This document shows, in pieces, positions 7,726-14,949 of a stretch of DNA of 22,022 bases (position 1 is its first letter; each line of letters opens with the position of its first letter). Origin of the DNA: JBOGFC01 sp050742155. Its GTDB lineage: Bacteria > Actinomycetota > Acidimicrobiia > Spongiisociales > JALYHC01. The position numbers and the translations under genes are program-made. The DNA is taken from assembly GCA_050742155.1 (NCBI GenBank), contig JBOGFC010000072.1, positions 1-22,022 of the forward strand. The letters are read 5' to 3'. The notes below the pieces were generated by a model that did no database searches, was not told the DNA's origin, and was given only the letters and a program-made list of their open reading frames with translations.

Positions 7726-8480
7726 TGAGCATCCTGCCGGGCGAGGGAGAACATCTCATCCTCTACACGTCCTTCCGCATGCCGGCCGGCACGCAGCTGC
7801 ATCCCGGTTACCTGGCCCGGCCGAACGTGGTGGGGGCCTTCCCGACCGTGATCGTGGTGCACGACATCTTCGGCCTCACCTCCCACGAGAAGGAGGTGTG
7901 CCGGCGCCTGGCTCGGCACGGCCTGACGGCGGTGGCGGTGGACCTCTATCGGGGTCAGGGTCCGCCCCCACGGGCCACGCTCGAGGAGGCGCTCGACCAC
8001 TACCATCGACTCCCCGACGGGCGCGCCCTGGCCGACCTGCACGACGCCTACGAGTTCGTGGTGGCGGAAGACATCGAGGGCACCCAGAAGGAGGGGGCCG
8101 GCCTCCTCGGGCTCGACATCGGAGGCCGGCTGGCCCTTCTCTACGCGGCCGAGCACCGGGCGGTGCGAGCGGTGGCGGTGTGCTACGCCCCGTTGGGCGG
8201 GGAGGACCGCCCGGCCGCCCGTCGAGTGCTGCCGGACATCACCGCTCCCCTCCTGGGGCTCTACGGCCGGGACGACGACCTGAGCGGCCCCAAGGACGTC
8301 GAGGAGGCCCAACGCCTGGTGCCCCACGGCGAGTGGGTCCTCTACGAAGGAGTCGGGCACGACTTCCTCAACGACACCCGGCCCGGCTACGACGAGGGGG
8401 CCGCCGATGATGTCTACCAGCGGCTGGTGAGCTTCTTCAAGGTCCACCTGCCCGCCGCCCAGATAGTTCCGGTCGGCTGA
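7725..8480 (+). CDS. Dienelactone hydrolase-family alpha/beta hydrolase with Asp at the nucleophile elbow
   Basis: A 251-residue DLH-family protein. Seen: FPTVIVVHDIFGLTSHEKEVCRRLARHGLTAVAVDLYRG, the typical oxyanion and helix region of the family; the elbow LGLDIGG at 129-134; the acid region YGRDDDLSG (Asp183-185); and GVGHDFLND with His212. Known dienelactone hydrolases have Cys (or Ser) in the middle of the elbow (G-x-C-x-G); the codon here is GAC, giving Asp131. Asp nucleophiles occur in haloalkane dehalogenases and epoxide hydrolases, so this may be an altered chemistry or a non-enzymatic relative. Substrate unknown. ATG 7725 overlaps the birA stop and has GGAGGGAG nine bases upstream, drawn from the repeat tract. 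The longer upstream frame is only repeat translation. Confidence 0.85.
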   Translation: MSILPGEGEHLILYTSFRMPAGTQLHPGYLARPNVVGAFPTVIVVHDIFGLTSHEKEVCRRLARHGLTAVAVDLYRGQGPPPRATLEEALDHYHRLPDGRALADLHDAYEFVVAEDIEGTQKEGAGLLGLDIGGRLALLYAAEHRAVRAVAVCYAPLGGEDRPAARRVLPDITAPLLGLYGRDDDLSGPKDVEEAQRLVPHGEWVLYEGVGHDFLNDTRPGYDEGAADDVYQRLVSFFKVHLPAAQIVPVG

Positions 8481-8481
8481 G

Positions 8482-8504
8482 CGGTTTCCAGGTTTCGGGA
8501 ACCG
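8482..8504. terminator. Hairpin after the hydrolase gene
   Basis: CGGTTTCC (8482-8489) pairs with GGGAACCG (8497-8504) over eight positions, one a T-G wobble, around a seven-base loop. It starts two bases after the stop at 8480. No T-run follows, and it overlaps the likely promoter of the LCP gene, so it may be a weak terminator, an operator, or chance. Confidence 0.35.
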
Positions 8505-8506
8505 GG

Positions 8507-8512
8507 TATTCT
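8507..8512 (+). promoter_or_regulatory. Possible -10 box for a leaderless LCP transcript
   Basis: TATTCT fits TANNNT and ends nine bases before the ATG at 8522. TTTCCA at 8485-8490 lies 16 bases upstream as a possible -35. No strong Shine-Dalgarno precedes the ATG. The spacing equals that before the gene at 21273. Confidence 0.45.
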
Positions 8513-8521
8513 CCGCTCGGG

Positions 8522-9847
8522 ATGGCGGGACGATCAGACACAGCCGACACTGTCGCCACGCGTGCCGGGCGGCGCCTTCCCGTGCGCGCCCTGGTCGTGG
8601 CGTTGCTGGTGGTGGCCAATCTGGCGGTGTTCGGTGGAGTGGCGTGGGTGTGGTACTGGGCCGGCCGGGCCAGCTCCGAGGTGGCCACCATCCCGGCCGC
8701 CAACCTTCCCTCCATCGATGCCGCCCCGAGTGCTCCCAGCGAACCACGCAACTTCCTCCTCATCGGTTCCGACAGCCGGGAGGCGCTTCCCGAGGACTTC
8801 CCGGATTTCTTCGGGGCGGCCGAGGGCCAGCGGGCCGACGTCATCATGCTGGTCCAAACCCTGCCGGGAGACGGCCGGGTCCAGATCCTCAGCCTTCCCC
8901 GCGACCTCAAGGTGAGGATCCCCGGCGAGGGGACCGACAAGATCAACGCCGCCTACGCGCTGGGCGGGCCCGACCTGATGGTCCAGACGGTCAAGCAGGC
9001 CACCGGGCTTCCCGTCCATCACTACGTGGAGATGGACTTCGTGGGATTCGCCCAGGTGGTCGACGCCTTGGGCGGGGTGACCATGTACTTTCCCAATCCG
9101 GCCCGCGACGAGAAGTCCGGCCTGTCCGTGCCCGCCGGGATGGTGGAGCTGGACGGCGCCATGGCCCTCGCCTACGCCCGCTCCCGTTCCTACCAGGAGC
9201 TCCAGGGTGATGAGTGGGTGGCCGTGGAGGCCGACGACCTGGGGCGGATCCAGCGGCAGCAGCGGCTCATCTTCGCCATCCTGGAGGAGGCCAAGCGGCC
9301 TTCCACCATCAGCGAGCTGGGCGACTTGGTGGCGGCGCTCGGCGAGCATGTGTCGGCCGACCAGGGCTTCTCGAACCGGGTCCTGATCTCCCTGGCCTGG
9401 GAGATGCGCTCGGTGGGACCGGCCGACACCGAGGCGGCCGCCCTGCCGGTGGACTTCGCCATGGAGGACGGGATCTCTTACCTGGTGCGCAAGGACCCTC
9501 AGGCGACGCGGGTGCTGGAGGCCTTCCGCACCGGGTCACACCTGGCCACGGCCGCCCTCGGCCCTCCCCGAATCCAGGTTCTGAACGGCAACGGTCGGCC
9601 CGGCGCGGCCGCCGACATGGCCGAGCTGCTCGAGGAAAAGGGCTACCCGGTGGTTGCGCTGGGCGATGCGGACAATGCCGACTACCCGCGCACGCTGGTC
9701 ATCGCCCGTCCCGAGGAGATCGTGAGAGCCCGGGCGGTGTTGCAGTCGATCGGCTTCGGGGAGGTGCTCCCGGCGGGGGAGCTCCCGCCGGACGTCGATG
9801 TGATCGTGATCGTCGGGGACGACGTGGAGCAGCTCGGCGACTCTTAG
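8522..9847 (+). CDS. LytR-CpsA-Psr (LCP) family glycopolymer transferase with LytR_C domain
   Basis: A 441-residue membrane-anchored enzyme that in this family transfers lipid-linked polysaccharide to the cell wall, outside the membrane. Seen: an Arg-rich cytoplasmic N-terminus, one membrane helix at about 22-46, then the LCP domain with NFLLIGSDSRE (Asp84, Arg86), RADVIML (Arg104, Asp106), SLPRDLKVRIPG (Arg127) and DKINAAYALGGP. These Asp and Arg positions match the usual pyrophosphate and Mg binding residues. A LytR_C domain follows at about 350-430 (IQVLNGNGRPGAAADMAELLEEKGY split by family spacing). The ATG at 8522 follows a TANNNT box by nine bases. It precedes the sugar-nucleotide genes, consistent with attaching the polymer they make. 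The acceptor, arabinogalactan-like or other, is unknown. Confidence 0.92.
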   Translation: MAGRSDTADTVATRAGRRLPVRALVVALLVVANLAVFGGVAWVWYWAGRASSEVATIPAANLPSIDAAPSAPSEPRNFLLIGSDSREALPEDFPDFFGAAEGQRADVIMLVQTLPGDGRVQILSLPRDLKVRIPGEGTDKINAAYALGGPDLMVQTVKQATGLPVHHYVEMDFVGFAQVVDALGGVTMYFPNPARDEKSGLSVPAGMVELDGAMALAYARSRSYQELQGDEWVAVEADDLGRIQRQQRLIFAILEEAKRPSTISELGDLVAALGEHVSADQGFSNRVLISLAWEMRSVGPADTEAAALPVDFAMEDGISYLVRKDPQATRVLEAFRTGSHLATAALGPPRIQVLNGNGRPGAAADMAELLEEKGYPVVALGDADNADYPRTLVIARPEEIVRARAVLQSIGFGEVLPAGELPPDVDVIVIVGDDVEQLGDS

Positions 9848-9851
9848 CGGC

Positions 9852-9890
9852 TAGCGTGGTCGGCCGATGAGGAGAGGTTCATGCAGTTAG
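9852..9890 (+). promoter_or_regulatory. Possible -10 box and seven-codon leaderless mini-ORF overlapping the ugd start
   Basis: TAGCGT (9852-9857) ends nine bases before an ATG at 9867, the same spacing as at 8507 and 21258. That ATG opens MRRGSCS and stops at 9888-9890, overlapping the ugd ATG (9881) in another frame. The ugd ribosome site, GAGGAGAGG, lies inside it. The mini-ORF may be accidental, with the box simply giving a short leader. Confidence 0.25.
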
Positions 9891-11152
9891 CGGTGTTGGG
9901 CGCCGGGTACGTGGGTCTGGTCACCGCCGCCGGTCTGGCCTCGCTGGGCCACCGAGTGAGAGTCGGCGAGGCCGACCCCCAACGCCTGGAGATGCTGGAG
10001 GGGGGCGAGATCCCGTTCTTCGAGCCCGACCTGGACCGGTTGGTGGCGGAGGGGGTGGCCAGCGACCTGCTCAGCTTCCACGGCGACAACGCCCGGGCGG
10101 TGGAGGGCGCCGAGGCGGTCTTCGTGGCCCTTCCCACGCCGCCCAGGCCCGACGGCTCGGCGGAAACCGGCATCGTCGAGGCCGCTCTCGACGATGTGGC
10201 GCCTCACCTCGTCCCAGGGGGAGTAGTCGTACTCAGGTCGACCATGCCGGTCGGCTCGGTGGGTCGCTTGCAGGACCGCCTGGGCGAGCGCGGAGCGGCG
10301 GTGGCGGTGGTGAGCAACCCTGAGTTCCTTCGCGAGGGCAACGCGCTGGCCGACTTTCTCCATCCGGACCGCATCGTGATCGGCTCGACCGACCAGCGGG
10401 CCGCCGAGCTCTTGGTGGAGATCTACCGGCCGCTCCAATCGCCGGTGGTGATCACCGACCCGATTTCCTCGGAGATGGTGAAGTACAGTGCCAACGCCTT
10501 CCTGGCCACCCGGGTCACCTTCGCCAACGCCATCGCCAACCTGTGCGAGGCGGTGGGGGCCGACGTCCAGGACGTGCTGCTCGGCATGGGATACGACCGC
10601 CGGATCGGGTTTCACTACTTCAGCCCGGGACCGGGCTTCGGGGGGTCGTGCTTCCCCAAGGACACCTTGGCCCTGGTGGCCATCGCCGATGGGGCCGGCT
10701 ACGACTTCGCCCTGCTCAGGGGGGTGATCGAGGTCAACGAGGAGCAGCGCCGTCGCATCGTCGGCAAGGTGCGGGAGGCAGTCGGGGGCGACGTGGCCCG
10801 GGCCACCGTGGGGCTGTGGGGGCTGGCCTTCAAGGCCGGCACCGATGACGTGCGAGAGTCCCCGGCCGTGGAGCTGGCACTCGCCCTCGTGGAGGAGGGG
10901 GCCACCGTGCGTGCCTACGACCCCAGGGTGCAGGCTCCCATCGAAGGGGTGGGGCGGGCCATCGATCCGCTCGACGCCGCCAAGGAGGCCGATGTGCTGC
11001 TGATCGCCACCGAGTGGCCCGAGTTCCAGGCCGTCGACCTGCGGATGGTGCGTGACGTCATGCGCGGCTCCACGATCGTCGACGCCCGCAACATCCTCGA
11101 CCCGGCCGCGGTGCGCCGTCTCGGGATGGTGTATCGGGGCGTGGGGCGGTAG
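9881..11152 (+). CDS. ugd: UDP-glucose 6-dehydrogenase (nucleotide-sugar dehydrogenase)
   Basis: A 423-residue enzyme oxidising UDP-glucose to UDP-glucuronate with two NAD. Seen: N-terminal NAD motif GAGYVGLVTAAGLASLGH (7-24); FVALPTPPRPDGSAE; STMPVGS; NPEFLREGNALADFLHPDR, typical of the family; the central helix KYSANAFLATRVTFANAIANL, split between dimer and active site; and GPGFGGSCFPKD with the catalytic Cys257. The C-terminal UDP-binding domain contains LWGLAFKAGTDDVRESPA. It has a good ribosome site (GAGGAGAGG). It ends six bases from the converging UXS gene, whose product would use UDP-glucuronate. A GDP-mannose dehydrogenase is less likely given the UXS neighbour. Confidence 0.93.
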   Translation: MQLAVLGAGYVGLVTAAGLASLGHRVRVGEADPQRLEMLEGGEIPFFEPDLDRLVAEGVASDLLSFHGDNARAVEGAEAVFVALPTPPRPDGSAETGIVEAALDDVAPHLVPGGVVVLRSTMPVGSVGRLQDRLGERGAAVAVVSNPEFLREGNALADFLHPDRIVIGSTDQRAAELLVEIYRPLQSPVVITDPISSEMVKYSANAFLATRVTFANAIANLCEAVGADVQDVLLGMGYDRRIGFHYFSPGPGFGGSCFPKDTLALVAIADGAGYDFALLRGVIEVNEEQRRRIVGKVREAVGGDVARATVGLWGLAFKAGTDDVRESPAVELALALVEEGATVRAYDPRVQAPIEGVGRAIDPLDAAKEADVLLIATEWPEFQAVDLRMVRDVMRGSTIVDARNILDPAAVRRLGMVYRGVGR

Positions 11153-11158
11153 CCAACC

Positions 11159-12100
11159 TCACGGTTCCCGGAGCTGCCCCGCCAGCCACTCGGCGGTGCG
11201 GGCCAGGCCCTCCTTGATGCCGATCTTCGGCTCCCATCCGAGGATCCGCCGGGCCAGCGAGATGTCGGGGCGCCGCCTTTGGGGGTCGCCCTCCGGGAGG
11301 GGGCGGTGGACGATCTCGGAGGTGGAACCGGTGACCTCGAGCACCAGGTCGGCCAGCTCCAGGATCGTGTGTTCGTCGGGGTTGCCGATATTGACCGGTC
11401 CCACGTAGTCGGAGTCGAGCAGAGCCAGAAGCCCGGCCACCGTGTCGTCGACATAGCAGAAGCTGCGGGTCTGGCTCCCGTCGCCGTAGACGGTGAGCGG
11501 CTCCCCCCGCAGCGCCTGGACCAGGAAATTGGAGATCACTCGCCCATCGTTTGGTCTCATCCGAACCCCGAACGTATTGAAAATCCGAGCGATCCGGACG
11601 TCCATGCCGTGGTACCGGTGATAAGCCATGGTCATCGCCTCGGCGAAGCGTTTGGCTTCGTCGTACACGCCCCGCAGGCCGATCGGGCTGACGTGGCCCA
11701 CGTAGTCCTCCGGCTGCGGGCTCACCTCCGGGTCCCCGTACACCTCGCTGGTGGAGGCCAGCAGGTAGCGGGATTGCTTCTCCATGGCCAGGCCGAGCGT
11801 CTTGTGGGTCCCCAGGCTCCCCACCTTGAGCGTCTGGATGGGCATCTCCAGATAGTCCTGCGGCGAGGCCGGGCTGGCGAAGTGGAGGACGGCGTCCACC
11901 GGCCCCGGGACGGAGAGGTAGTTGGTGACGTCGTAGCGCACGAAGGTGAAGCTCTCCTGGCCGAAGAGGTGCTGCACGTTGGCCAGGCTGGAGGTGGCCA
12001 AGTTGTCGATGGCCGCCACCTGGTCGCCGCGCCGAAGGAGCGCCTCGCAGAGGTGAGAGCCGAGGAACCCGGCCGCTCCGGTGATGACTATCCGACCCAC
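11159..12100 (-). CDS. UDP-glucuronate decarboxylase-like NAD-dependent epimerase/dehydratase (UDP-xylose synthase)
   Basis: A 313-residue short-chain dehydrogenase of the extended type. Seen: NAD motif TGAAGFLGSH (7-16), HFASPASPQDY, the active-site TSEVYGDP with Thr117/Ser118, the catalytic pair Tyr146 and Lys150 in YDEAK, and RIFNTFGVRMRPNDGRVISNF followed by LTVYGDGSQTRSFCYVDD. HFASPASP and RMRPNDGRV are hallmarks of UDP-glucuronate decarboxylases, which make UDP-xylose. The GTG start at 12100 follows AGGAAGGAGG by four bases and begins the homology; the longer ATG version runs into the promoter. It converges on ugd with six bases between stops and no hairpin. A dTDP-glucose dehydratase-like role is less likely. 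Confidence 0.87.
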   Translation of the reverse strand: MGRIVITGAAGFLGSHLCEALLRRGDQVAAIDNLATSSLANVQHLFGQESFTFVRYDVTNYLSVPGPVDAVLHFASPASPQDYLEMPIQTLKVGSLGTHKTLGLAMEKQSRYLLASTSEVYGDPEVSPQPEDYVGHVSPIGLRGVYDEAKRFAEAMTMAYHRYHGMDVRIARIFNTFGVRMRPNDGRVISNFLVQALRGEPLTVYGDGSQTRSFCYVDDTVAGLLALLDSDYVGPVNIGNPDEHTILELADLVLEVTGSTSEIVHRPLPEGDPQRRRPDISLARRILGWEPKIGIKEGLARTAEWLAGQLREP

Positions 12101-12136
12101 CTCGCCTCCTTCCTGGGAGCCCAGGTCGGCGGGCAT

Positions 12137-12143
12137 TACCCTA
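12137..12143. promoter_or_regulatory. Possible shared bidirectional -10 element (UXS gene / GT2 gene)
   Basis: The seven bases TACCCTA read TACCCT on the plus strand and TAGGGT on the minus strand, both TANNNT. They lie in the 70-base gap between the divergent UXS start (12100) and GT2 start (12171). Predicted leaders are about 20 and 30 bases. Inference from pattern only. Confidence 0.35.
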
Positions 12144-12170
12144 AACGCCTCTCGACCTGCCAAGGTGATC

Positions 12171-12884
12171 GTGACCGACTACGCGAAGCTGTCCGTGGTG
12201 ATGCCGGTCTACAACGAGCGCACCACGGTGGCGGAGGCGATCCGGCGAGTCCGGGAGGTGGAGCTCCCGCTCGACAAGGAGGTCGTGGTGGTGGACGATG
12301 GCTCCACCGATGGGACCCGGGACATCCTCTCCCGCCTCTCGGACTCCACCGTCCGGGTCTTCTATCAGCCGGCCAACCAGGGCAAGGGGGCGGCGGTCCG
12401 GCGAGGGATCGAGGAGGCCAACGGCGACGTGGTGGTCATCCAGGATGCCGATTTGGAGTACGACCCCCGCGACTGGGCGGCCATGCTGCGGCCCATCCTG
12501 GAGGGGCAGGCCAGGGTGGTCTACGGCTCTCGCTTCACCGGCGAGCGTCGCAACATGCTCTTCTGGCACTTGGTGGGGAACAGGTTCCTCAGCCTGGTCA
12601 CCGACCTCCTCTACAACACCACCCTCTCGGACATGGAGACCTGTTACAAGATGGCCGATGCCCGCCTGCTGCGCTCGCTGCGGCTGGTCTCTGATCGCTT
12701 CGAGATCGAGCCGGAGCTGACCGCCAAGTTCCTGCGGGCCGGGGAGCGCATCTGGGAGGTGCCGATTCGCTACGCCGGCCGCGAGGCCGACGAGGGCAAG
12801 AAGATCTCCTGGCGGGACGGATTCCCCGCCTTGTGGACCCTGATCAAGTACCGGCTGGTCCCCCGCCGGGTGATCTTCCGATGA
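12171..12884 (+). CDS. Family 2 glycosyltransferase (polyprenyl-phosphate sugar transferase-like)
   Basis: A 237-residue GT-A fold enzyme. Seen: SVVMPVYNE at 8-16, the nucleotide-binding VDDGSTDGT (41-49), NQGKGAAVRRGIEEANGD, and the metal-binding QDADLEYDP (Asp92-Asp94), then VYGSRF and DMETCYKM. There is no membrane segment, so it is a cytoplasmic or peripheral enzyme. The order resembles DPM1/GtrB-like enzymes that load a sugar from a nucleotide donor onto polyprenyl phosphate. The GTG at 12171 was chosen for AAGG five bases before it; GTG 12165 is in frame without such a site. Its stop overlaps the next ATG (ATGA), coupling it to the nucleotidyltransferase, which could supply its donor. 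The sugar is unknown. Confidence 0.9.
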   Translation: MTDYAKLSVVMPVYNERTTVAEAIRRVREVELPLDKEVVVVDDGSTDGTRDILSRLSDSTVRVFYQPANQGKGAAVRRGIEEANGDVVVIQDADLEYDPRDWAAMLRPILEGQARVVYGSRFTGERRNMLFWHLVGNRFLSLVTDLLYNTTLSDMETCYKMADARLLRSLRLVSDRFEIEPELTAKFLRAGERIWEVPIRYAGREADEGKKISWRDGFPALWTLIKYRLVPRRVIFR

Positions 12885-13942
12885 TCCGCCAGGCGGTGCT
12901 CCTCCTGGGCGGGCGGGGCACCCGCCTCTGGCCGCTCACCGAGGCGATGCCCAAAGGCCTGCTGCCGGTGGCCGGCCTTCCCTTCGTCGAGTACCAGCTG
13001 CGTCTCTTGGCCGAAGCGGGCGTCGAAGAGGTGCTGCTGGCCATCGGCAAGGAACACGAGGCTGCCTGGCGTTCCTTTGCCGAGCGATGGGCGGGCGTGC
13101 CGGGGCTGGCGGTGACGGTCGAGGAGGAGGCCCTGGACACCGCCGGGCAGCTCTCCTGGCTGGTCCGCCAGGAGCCCGAGGCTCTCGACGAGCGCTTCCT
13201 GGTGTTGAACGGCGACGTGCACTTCGAGGTGCACCTGCCCCACCTCTTGGGCCAGCTGCCGGAGGCCGAGGGCGTCCTGGTGCTGACCCCGGTGGAAGAC
13301 CCCTCCGCCTTCGGGGTGGTGGTGGTGGGGAACGATCAGACGGTCGAGCGCTTCGTCGAGAAACCTCCCCTGGGGACCGCCCCGGCCGACACCATCTCGG
13401 CCGGCATGTACCTGCTCCACCGGGAGGCGCTGGCCGGCTTCGGGCCGGGCCCGGTCTCCTTCGAGCGCCAGGTCTTCCCCAGCCTGGCCGAGCAGGGCAA
13501 GCTGAAGGCCGTGGTCACCGACGGGCTCTGGCTCGACATCGGGACCCCGGCCCTCTACCTGGCCGCGCACGGCTTGGTGCTGCAGGGCGGATGCCGGCTT
13601 CACCGGGTTCCCGGCCGGCATTGGCAGGCCGACGGGTCGCAGGTGGCCGGCGAGCTGCGAGGCGCCTGGAGCTGGATCGGCCCCGGCGCGGTGGTCGAGG
13701 AGGGAGCGGTGGTGGAGGAGGCGGTGGTGCTGGACGGGGCGCGCCTGCACGGAGGATCGCGGGTGGAGCGGGCCGTGGTGGGCTGGGACAGCCAGGTGCT
13801 GCCGGGGGCGCTGGTGCGCGACTTCGCCTTGGTTGGGGAGGGCTGCCGGATCGGGCCCGAGTGCGAGCTGGCCGGCGGGGTCCGGGTGGCCCCCGGGGCT
13901 CGCCTGGGCCTGCGCTGGATCAGCTTCTCTCCACCCCCATGA
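12881..13942 (+). CDS. Sugar-1-phosphate nucleotidyltransferase with left-handed beta-helix domain
   Basis: A 353-residue enzyme that activates a sugar phosphate with NTP. Seen: the pyrophosphorylase signature LLGGRGTRLWPLTEAMPKGL at the N-terminus, PVAGLPFVEYQL, LNGDVHFE holding the metal-binding Asp, VEKP and SAGMYLL, then a C-terminal run of hexapeptide-like repeats (SWIGPGAVVEEGAVVEEAVV onward) forming a left-handed beta helix. The architecture fits mannose-1-phosphate guanylyltransferases such as mycobacterial ManB (Rv3264c), but glucose-1-phosphate thymidylyl- or uridylyltransferases look alike. Starts at ATG 12881 overlapping the GT2 stop; ends overlapping the possible first ATG of the epimerase. 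The three genes are probably one transcript. Confidence 0.88.
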   Translation: MIRQAVLLLGGRGTRLWPLTEAMPKGLLPVAGLPFVEYQLRLLAEAGVEEVLLAIGKEHEAAWRSFAERWAGVPGLAVTVEEEALDTAGQLSWLVRQEPEALDERFLVLNGDVHFEVHLPHLLGQLPEAEGVLVLTPVEDPSAFGVVVVGNDQTVERFVEKPPLGTAPADTISAGMYLLHREALAGFGPGPVSFERQVFPSLAEQGKLKAVVTDGLWLDIGTPALYLAAHGLVLQGGCRLHRVPGRHWQADGSQVAGELRGAWSWIGPGAVVEEGAVVEEAVVLDGARLHGGSRVERAVVGWDSQVLPGALVRDFALVGEGCRIGPECELAGGVRVAPGARLGLRWISFSPPP

Positions 13943-13950
13943 GGGCCCAA

Positions 13951-14925
13951 ATGAGCCGGGCGCTGGTCACCGGGGGGGCCGGCTTCATCGGTTCCCACCT
14001 CGTCGACCGCCTGGCCGACGAGGGATGGGAGGTGCTGGTCGTGGACGACCTCTCCAAGGGACACCTCGACCGGCTCGCCCAGGCCCGCCGTAGCCAACGG
14101 GTGGACTTTCACCAGCTCGACATCCGGGCGCCGGAGCTCGGATGGGTGACGGTCAAGTTCGGCCCCCGGGTGATCTTCCACCTGGCCGCCCAGTCGGCCG
14201 TGCGACCTTCGGTGGACGACCCTCAGCACGACGCCACGGTGAACATCCTGGGGACCATCAACGTGCTCCAGGCCGCCCAGGCGGCCGGCGCCGAGCGGGT
14301 GGTGTTCGCTTCCTCGGGGGGGGCCATCTATGGAGAGGGGGCCCGGCTGCCCGCCAAGGAGAGCCAGGCCCGCCGTCCCGGCTCACCGTATGGGATCTCC
14401 AAGAAGGTCGTGGAGGACTACTTCGCCTTCTTCCGGAAGGCCTACGGCATCGACTACGCGCTGCTCGCTCCGGCCAACGTGTACGGACCGCGCCAGGACC
14501 CCTTCGGAGAGGGCGGGGTGGTGGCTATCTTCTCCCGAGCGATGCTGGACGGCCGCCACCCGGTGATCTTCGGGGACGGCACCCAGACCCGGGACTACGT
14601 CTACGTCGAGGACGTGGTGGACGCCTTCCTGCGCGGTGCCGAGCGGGGCCGGGGCCGGCTGCTGAACATCGGCACCGGGATGGAGACCTCGGTCCTCGAG
14701 CTCTACGAGCGGTTGGCTGCCCTGACCGGCTACCGAGGCGCCCCGACCTTCGAGGACCCCAAGCCGGGCGACCTGCCCCGATCGGTCGTCGATCCCTCGG
14801 CGGCCGAACGGGCGCTGGGCTGGCGCCCCTGGACCTCGCTCGGGGAGGGCCTGGCGCGCACCGTGGAGTGGTTCCGGAGCTCTCCTCCGTTCTTGCGTGA
14901 GAAACGTACCGCCGGCGGTCGCTAA
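13951..14925 (+). CDS. NAD-dependent epimerase/dehydratase, UDP-glucose 4-epimerase-like
   Basis: A 324-residue extended short-chain dehydrogenase. Seen: NAD motif VTGGAGFIGSHLVD, HLAAQSAVRPSVDDP, the active-site SSGGAIYGEG, catalytic Tyr147 and Lys151 in YGISKK, and ANVYGPRQDPFGEGGVV with DGTQTRDYVYVEDV. These fit GalE-type epimerases of the archaeal/bacterial SSGG-IYG kind, interconverting UDP-glucose and UDP-galactose, though a GlcNAc or glucuronate form could act instead. ATG 13951 has GAGGG six bases before it; ATG 13939, overlapping the previous stop, is the alternative. The last 12 residues (PFLREKRTAGGR) are encoded by the left arm and centre of palindrome A2, so the natural C-terminus was probably near residue 312. 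Confidence 0.88.
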   Translation: MSRALVTGGAGFIGSHLVDRLADEGWEVLVVDDLSKGHLDRLAQARRSQRVDFHQLDIRAPELGWVTVKFGPRVIFHLAAQSAVRPSVDDPQHDATVNILGTINVLQAAQAAGAERVVFASSGGAIYGEGARLPAKESQARRPGSPYGISKKVVEDYFAFFRKAYGIDYALLAPANVYGPRQDPFGEGGVVAIFSRAMLDGRHPVIFGDGTQTRDYVYVEDVVDAFLRGAERGRGRLLNIGTGMETSVLELYERLAALTGYRGAPTFEDPKPGDLPRSVVDPSAAERALGWRPWTSLGEGLARTVEWFRSSPPFLREKRTAGGR

Positions 14926-14940
14926 CTCACGCCAGAACTG
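14887..14940. terminator. Palindrome A2 at the convergent ends of the epimerase and cofE genes
   Basis: CCGTTCTTGCGTGAG (14887-14901) and CTCACGCCAGAACTG (14926-14940) pair at 13 of 15 positions around a 24-base centre containing ACCGCCGGCGG. Its 48-base core (14890-14937) matches the core of A1 (3450-3497) at 38 positions by hand alignment, with both arms and the central palindrome conserved. Unlike A1 it is partly coding: the epimerase stop TAA (14923-14925) lies in its centre. Confidence 0.72.
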
Positions 14941-14949
14941 AGTCACGAC

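Noticed and set aside
6879..8747. 622-residue minus-strand open frame
   Set aside because: It crosses birA, the hydrolase and the LCP start, all with strong family motifs on the plus strand, and its own translation has none.
13087..13938. Long extension of the epimerase frame
   Set aside because: It overlaps the nucleotidyltransferase gene in full and is Arg/Gly/Pro-rich; the NAD motif starts just after 13951.
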